Source: Pseudomonadota bacterium
GTDB taxonomy: Bacteria; Desulfobacterota; Desulfobulbia; Desulfobulbales; SURF-16
Assembly: GCA_030597865.1 (NCBI GenBank)
Contig: JAUVQZ010000013.1
Span: forward strand, 1 to 26,761
Direction: 5' to 3'
Length of the DNA: 26,761 nt
Both the position numbers and the translations under genes were made by a program. Of this stretch, positions 23,183 to 26,761 are shown one piece after another (within the stretch, counting starts at the first letter, position 1; the number at the start of each line of letters is the position of its first letter). The notes below the pieces were generated by a model. It was not told the origin of the DNA and did no database searches. It was given only the letters and a program-made list of their open reading frames with translations.

Positions 23183-24253
23183 ATGACCTCTACCCCTGCC
23201 AGCAAAACAGACCTCAGAAATCTCACCCTGCCCCAGCTCGTTGATTTCCTTGACAGCCTGGATCTACCCGGCAGCCGGGCCCGTCACATCATGGCCTGGC
23301 TCATGCGGCCCAACAGCCACGATTTCAACAAGATGGCCGAGGTCAAAAGAGAGATCCGCGACCGCCTCAGGGCCACGGCCCGGCTCACCACCCTGACTCC
23401 AGCCAAGGTGGAAGTGTCTGCGGATGGTACCCGCAAGTACGCCTTTAGGCTTGATGACGGGGCAGTCATAGAAAGCGTGCTCATCCCCGAAGGCGACCGC
23501 CACACCCTCTGTCTCTCGTCCCAGGTGGGCTGCGCCATGGCCTGTGCCTTCTGCCTCACCGGCCGGATGGGCTTTACCCGTAATCTGCAGCCCGGCGAGA
23601 TGGTCAACCAGGTCCTGGCGGTCATGGAGGATATGGTGGCCCGGGGTATTGATCGGGGCACCCATCGCGAGTTGATCAACAACCTGGTTTTCATGGGCAT
23701 GGGCGAGCCGCTGGCCAATTATGACAACCTGATCACCGCCCTTACCATCCTCATGGCCGAGGAGGGCCTTGGCTTCAGCCAGCGGCGGGTTACGGTCTCC
23801 ACCTGCGGCATTGCGCCGAGGATCGTTGATTTAGGCCAAGATGCCCGGGTCAACCTGGCCATCTCCCTCCATGCCGCTGATGATGACATCCGCAGCGCCC
23901 TGATGCCGGTGAATAAGAGCTATGGTGTGGCTGAACTGTTGGAGGCCTGCCGTGGCTATCCCCTGGCCAAAAAGGGCGTCATTTTGATGGAGTACATTCT
24001 CATTAAGGATATTAATGATTCGCAGGAGCAAGCCCGCAGTCTTGCCGCCAAATTGGCTGGCATCCCCTGTCGGATCAACCTCCTGCCCTATAATGAATCT
24101 GAACAATTATCCTATGCCCGGCCCGCCGAACACACGATCCTGGCCTTCCAGAAGATACTGCGGGATGCCGGCTATACCACCCTGGTGCGCCAGAGCCGCG
24201 GCAGCGATATTTCCGCCGCCTGTGGCCAGCTGGCAGGCAAGGCAGGGCTGTAG
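23183..24253 (+). CDS. rlmN: Dual-specificity 23S rRNA/tRNA A2503 methyltransferase RlmN
   Basis: Radical-SAM enzyme methylating C2 of A2503 in 23S rRNA and A37 in some tRNAs. I use ATG 23183, giving 356 residues; homology to the family begins at KTDLRNLTLPQLV (8-20). Another ATG at 23177 and an open frame from 23069 remain possible, and no ribosome-binding site decides it. The radical-SAM cluster is CAMACAFC (C117, C121, C124). MGMGEP (171-176) is the SAM-binding turn. C347 in SDISAACGQL is the catalytic cysteine that forms the covalent RNA adduct (C355 in E. coli). RINLLPYNE (298-305) is present. Nothing unusual is seen. Confidence 0.95.
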   Translation: MTSTPASKTDLRNLTLPQLVDFLDSLDLPGSRARHIMAWLMRPNSHDFNKMAEVKREIRDRLRATARLTTLTPAKVEVSADGTRKYAFRLDDGAVIESVLIPEGDRHTLCLSSQVGCAMACAFCLTGRMGFTRNLQPGEMVNQVLAVMEDMVARGIDRGTHRELINNLVFMGMGEPLANYDNLITALTILMAEEGLGFSQRRVTVSTCGIAPRIVDLGQDARVNLAISLHAADDDIRSALMPVNKSYGVAELLEACRGYPLAKKGVILMEYILIKDINDSQEQARSLAAKLAGIPCRINLLPYNESEQLSYARPAEHTILAFQKILRDAGYTTLVRQSRGSDISAACGQLAGKAGL

Positions 24254-24273
24254 ATCTGTAATTTAAGGGTTTA

Positions 24274-24342
24274 GCCACGGAATCCACAGAAGGCACGGAA
24301 GATAAAAAGGTTCTTTTCAGAATTTTCCGTGGATTCCGTGGC
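24274..24342. repeat. Dispersed hairpin repeat, copy 3 of 3
   Basis: GCCACGGAATCCACAGAAGG and CCGTGGATTCCGTGGC form the arms around a longer loop. It lies in the 121-bp gap between rlmN and the ribonuclease gene and could terminate rlmN, although the following run is A rather than T on the plus strand. Confidence 0.85.
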
Positions 24343-24374
24343 AAAAAAATAAGACGAAACAAGGAGTAAGCCAG

Positions 24375-25070
24375 ATGGCCGTAAAGAAAAAATTCTATGC
24401 CATTGCTGCCGGTCGTAAGCCCGGCATCTATACGAAATGGCCTGATGCCCAGGCCCAGGTCATGGGTTTTGCCGGGGCCAAATATAAGGGCTTTGCCACC
24501 AAGGCCGAGGCTGAGGCCTGGATCAAAAATCCCATCTATTCTGCCCAGGCCGGCAAGGCCAAGGGCAGCAAAGGCAAGTCCGCACCAGCCAAGGCTGCCA
24601 GGGATGGAGACATTATTATTTATACCGATGGCGGGGCCCGTTTTAATCCGGGGCCCGGCGGATATGGCGTTGTCATGATGGAGGGCGCTAAGCGCCAGGA
24701 GTTTTCCGGCGGCTACCGCTTAACCACCAATAATCGCATGGAGCTCATGGGCTGTATTATTGCCCTGCGCCAACTTAAAAAAACGACCAAGCCGGCAACC
24801 CTCTACTCCGATTCCCAGTATGTGGTCAACGGCATCACCAAGGGCTGGGCCAAGGGCTGGCGGAAAAGAGGCTGGATCAAGTCGGACAAGCAGCCGGCCG
24901 TGAATCCGGATCTCTGGGCCGAGCTTCTTGAGCTGGTTGAGGGGCTTGATGTCGAGTTTAGATGGGTGAAGGGCCACGCCGGCAATGAGTTCAACGAGCG
25001 CTGCGACGAGTTGGCCGTGTCCTCGGCCGGCAAGAATAATCTGCCCGAGGATAAGGGCTATAAGGGTTGA
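24375..25070 (+). CDS. rnhA: Ribonuclease HI with N-terminal hybrid-binding (RNase H1-type) domain
   Basis: Cleaves RNA in RNA-DNA hybrids in the cytoplasm. It has 231 residues. The N-terminal ~50 residues (KKKFYAIAAGRKPGIYTKWPDAQAQVMGF...ATKAEAEAWI) are the caulimovirus-VI/hybrid-binding domain of eukaryotic RNase H1, joined by a K/A-rich linker (55-77). The catalytic domain starts at IIIYTDGGARFNPGPGGYG. The catalytic residues are D85, E123, D146 and D211, with H201 in the flexible loop GHAG. AAGGAG with eight bases spacing supports the start. This domain order is found in some bacteria and is otherwise standard in eukaryotes. It sits downstream of rlmN behind a hairpin. Confidence 0.93.
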   Translation: MAVKKKFYAIAAGRKPGIYTKWPDAQAQVMGFAGAKYKGFATKAEAEAWIKNPIYSAQAGKAKGSKGKSAPAKAARDGDIIIYTDGGARFNPGPGGYGVVMMEGAKRQEFSGGYRLTTNNRMELMGCIIALRQLKKTTKPATLYSDSQYVVNGITKGWAKGWRKRGWIKSDKQPAVNPDLWAELLELVEGLDVEFRWVKGHAGNEFNERCDELAVSSAGKNNLPEDKGYKG

Positions 25071-25084
25071 GGAAGGGGGAGTAG

Positions 25085-25110
25085 TCGTAGGAGCGAGATC
25101 GCTCCTACGA
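25085..25110. repeat. Perfect 12-bp inverted repeat (TCGTAGGAGCGA type)
   Basis: TCGTAGGAGCGA, two bases, TCGCTCCTACGA. This is a widespread REP-like intergenic repeat. It lies 15 bases after the ribonuclease stop and before the convergent rubredoxin gene, so may end transcripts. Confidence 0.75.
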
Positions 25111-25125
25111 AGTTCAAGGCATAGA

Positions 25126-25287
25126 TCAGTTCTCAGGCTCAAAGGCGCCCTTGCCTGCTCCGCACAGGGGACAGACCCAGCTATCAGGCAGATCTTCAAA
25201 GGCGGTGCCAGGGGGGATCTCGGCGTTCTCGTCACCAACTTCAGGATCATAGATATAACCACAGGCAGTACAGACATATGTTTGCAT
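25126..25287 (-). CDS. Rubredoxin
   Basis: Small cytoplasmic electron carrier with one iron bound by four cysteines; in anaerobes it usually serves oxygen or peroxide detoxification enzymes. It has 53 residues. YVCTACGYIYDPEVGD (C6, C9) and SWVCPLCGAGKGAF (C39, C42) are the two canonical iron ligand knuckles, with DENAEIPPGTAFEDLP between. AGGAG six bases before the ATG supports the start. It is the third gene in a minus-strand group after a 67-residue acidic protein and a YqaA-like membrane protein, though gaps of 119 bp and 48 bp separate them. Partner proteins are not in the window. Confidence 0.95.
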   Translation of the reverse strand: MQTYVCTACGYIYDPEVGDENAEIPPGTAFEDLPDSWVCPLCGAGKGAFEPEN

Positions 25288-25406
25288 GATGATCTCCTAC
25301 ATTTATGAACAGACACTATTTAGGTTTATGAAATAAATATGGTAGCTGTTCTCCATCCTAAATGGAAGGTGTATATGAAGGTTAGAAGACCTTCATAAAA
25401 GGTCAC

Positions 25407-25610
25407 TTACTCATCCTCGTCCGGTTCGGCAATCGTGCTGAGTAGATCTTCGCGGAAATCCTCATCCTTGATGAGCTTGATGGCCAGGGCCTTACAGATC
25501 TGACCGGCCAGCCCCCCTTCGCCGTCATAGGCAATATCCACCTCAATATCACCCTCACTGGCAGTGAGGATCACCGCCGCCTGATTTTCCGCCAGAGTTA
25601 TTGCAGCCAT
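25407..25610 (-). CDS. Small acidic protein of unknown function
   Basis: 67 residues; not recognised. MAAITLAENQAAVILTASEG (residues 1-20) looks like short beta strands, followed by VDIAYDGEGGLAGQICKALA and a helix of charged residues ending in AEPDEDE. A single Cys (39) is present, no signal peptide and no membrane segment, so it is probably cytoplasmic. The ATG at 25610 has AAGGAA seven bases upstream. A short ATGAAGGT/ACCTTCAT hairpin (25375-25396) lies just after the stop. Codon use looks like its neighbours. It lies between the YqaA-like and rubredoxin genes, so a link to rubredoxin is possible but unproven. Confidence 0.7.
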   Translation of the reverse strand: MAAITLAENQAAVILTASEGDIEVDIAYDGEGGLAGQICKALAIKLIKDEDFREDLLSTIAEPDEDE

Positions 25611-25658
25611 GTATTAGTTCCTTGGTCAGTAATGATGATGGGGCCATCAGCTTAAAAA

Positions 25659-26102
25659 TCAGGCCATGCTGGTGACGGTCACCGAGGCAATGAGGGCATA
25701 ACGCGCCAGCTTGCCGATGAAGGCCAACAGGGAAAAGAGGAAAAAGTTGAGGCGCAGGGTGCCGCCCACCAGACAGAGAGGATCGCCGATCACCGGAACC
25801 CATGACAGCAGTATAGACCAGGAACCATATTTTTGATAGAGGCGGGTTGCCCGGCCAAACTGACCCTGGTCAATGCGCAGGATTTTTTCCATGATAAAGT
25901 CCGACCCCCAGAGGCCGATGGCGTAGGTGGTGCAGGCCCCAAGGAGGTTGCCCAGGGTGGCCACGGCCACCACCTGCTCCACATTATAGGCCTGGAGAAT
26001 CAGGGTGACCAGCAGCCATTCCGAGCCCAGGGGCAGGATGGTGGCCGCCAGAAAACTGACCACAAAGAGGGCGGGCAGGCCATTATGGAGGACATCTTCC
26101 AT
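25659..26102 (-). CDS. YqaA family (DedA/VTT-type) membrane protein
   Basis: Inner-membrane protein of 147 residues, the usual YqaA length. MEDVLHNGLPALFVVSFLAATILPLGSEWLL is the N-terminal half-helix region. Helices at about 8-35, 43-65 and 120-145 are visible. The segment WSILLSWVPVIGDPLCLVGGTLRLN (around 95-120) has the GDPLCLVGG reentrant motif of SNARE-associated (VTT) proteins. Family members are thought to act in lipid scrambling or transport, which is general knowledge and not seen here. The start lacks a strong ribosome-binding site. It is divergent from the flagellar gene. Confidence 0.85.
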   Translation of the reverse strand: MEDVLHNGLPALFVVSFLAATILPLGSEWLLVTLILQAYNVEQVVAVATLGNLLGACTTYAIGLWGSDFIMEKILRIDQGQFGRATRLYQKYGSWSILLSWVPVIGDPLCLVGGTLRLNFFLFSLLAFIGKLARYALIASVTVTSMA

Positions 26103-26237
26103 GTTTTCTTGTCAGTTAGGGTGAGGGGAAAAATCTTCAGCAGCAGAACAGCATCACCAAGCAAGGACCATCATTGCCTTTTTCCGGCAAAGAAATCAAT
26201 AGGTTCCCGCACCAGATGCCGGAATAACAAGTTTTAT

Positions 26238-26266
26238 TTGTTAAACAAGGCTTGAGTGCTTATAAT
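26238..26266 (+). promoter_or_regulatory. Possible sigma70 promoter with inverted repeats, upstream of the flagellar gene
   Basis: TTGTTA (26238-26243), 17 bases, TATAAT (26261-26266). The region is bounded by AACAAGTT (26226-26233) and AACTTGTT (26267-26274), a perfect inverted repeat, with CAAGGCTTG inside. This could be an operator. No sigma54 or sigma28 motif was recognised here. Confidence 0.45.
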
Positions 26267-26333
26267 AACTTGTTGGAAATGTGATATTTTCATGTCTCGT
26301 TTTAAAGGTTTTGTTGCTCGGGGAGGGCGCACC

Positions 26334-26761
26334 ATGGTTTCAGGAATCAACCCATCAGTTTCTGCCTTGAGCAGCTTGACCAAAAAGGCTGCGTCCACGG
26401 CTAATAATGTTGCCAACGTCAATACGCCGGGCTACCAGGCCACCCGTGTCACCCTCCAGGATGCCGGCAGCCAAACCATTTCCACGGCTTCGGGTTCTGA
26501 CCAGGTGGGGGGTGGCGTCACCGTAAGCTCAGTGGCAAAGACCAGCTCCCCGGGCGCCTTTGAAGGCACCCAAAGCACCTCGGATTTCGGGATCAGCGGC
26601 CTGGGCTACTTTCTCCTACGCGACCCCGGCACGACAGATGCCAACCAGTACACCCGCACCGGCAATTTTCAGTATGATCAGCAGGGCTACCTTACCACCC
26701 CCGCTGGCTCCTTTGTCCAGGGCTGGCAGCTCGATTCGGCGACAGGTGATCGACAGGGTAG
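26334..26761 (+). CDS. Flagellar hook/rod protein (FlgE/FlgF/FlgG family), 3' end missing
   Basis: Structural subunit of the flagellar hook or rod, exported by the flagellar type III apparatus. The window ends after about 142 codons. The N-terminal rod signature is ASTANNVANVNTPGYQA (residues about 21-37), the family's conserved ANNVAN..TPGY motif, preceded by MVSGINPSVSALSSLTKKAA. A FGISGLGYFLLRDP segment and QYTRTGNFQYDQQGYLTTPAG follow, resembling FlgE/FlgG (GF/YF..L and TR.G.F..D..G.L). GGAGG seven bases before ATG 26334 supports the start; an in-frame ATG at 26292 has none. Which of FlgE, FlgF or FlgG this is cannot be settled without the rest. Confidence 0.88.
   Translation, partial: MVSGINPSVSALSSLTKKAASTANNVANVNTPGYQATRVTLQDAGSQTISTASGSDQVGGGVTVSSVAKTSSPGAFEGTQSTSDFGISGLGYFLLRDPGTTDANQYTRTGNFQYDQQGYLTTPAGSFVQGWQLDSATGDRQG

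Overview
The window comes from a Gram-negative bacterium with G/C-rich coding DNA. I infer a sulfate-reducer-like member of the Desulfobacterota (Desulfobulbales or a relative). The inference rests on an outer-membrane-spanning RND efflux system, a TorF-type porin, an NtrC-type sigma54 activator, a rubredoxin, an OFA-type carboxylate transporter and a cyclase with a c-type haem sensor. No rRNA or tRNA is present to settle it.

Layout. At 55-2942 lie a class II fumarase (minus) and a membrane diguanylate cyclase with a haem-binding periplasmic domain (plus). A ZIP-family metal transporter follows (3126-3938, plus). A copper/silver-type tripartite efflux operon occupies 12389 down to 4022 on the minus strand: a 43-residue secreted peptide, an outer-membrane channel, a YHS-domain metal-binding protein, a periplasmic adaptor with two extra metal-binding modules, and an enlarged 1298-residue RND pump. 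A histidine kinase and NtrC-type regulator pair (15424-12931, minus) lies upstream of it. Divergent from the kinase is a nitrogen module: glnB behind a near-consensus sigma54 promoter, an ammonium transporter gene split by an in-frame TAA, the decayed 3' end of a second ammonium transporter, a strong terminator, and a TorF-type porin. Next come a glutamine-amidotransferase-like protein, two MFS transporters (minus), rlmN and a ribonuclease HI (plus), a minus-strand group (YqaA-like membrane protein, 67-residue acidic protein, rubredoxin), and the 5' end of a flagellar hook/rod gene cut off by the window edge.

Working together. The efflux genes form a metal-export machine with several periplasmic metal carriers; the ZIP transporter next door moves metal the opposite way. 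The kinase/regulator pair lies between the efflux and nitrogen modules and could control either. The sigma54 promoter of glnB favours the nitrogen module; the tandem palindromes upstream of the efflux operon leave the other option open.

Most unusual is the intergenic DNA. At least eight different palindromic, MITE- or REP-like elements fill nearly every larger gap. They include one 182-bp element with perfect terminal inverted repeats and an 8-bp direct repeat on each side, three copies of a GCCACGGAATCCAC hairpin, and a different hairpin in each of the three large gaps inside the efflux operon. I found no clearly new multi-gene system. The best novelty candidates are the small secreted peptide of the efflux operon, the twin palindromic operator, the broken or duplicated ammonium transporter, and the repeat-filled operon.
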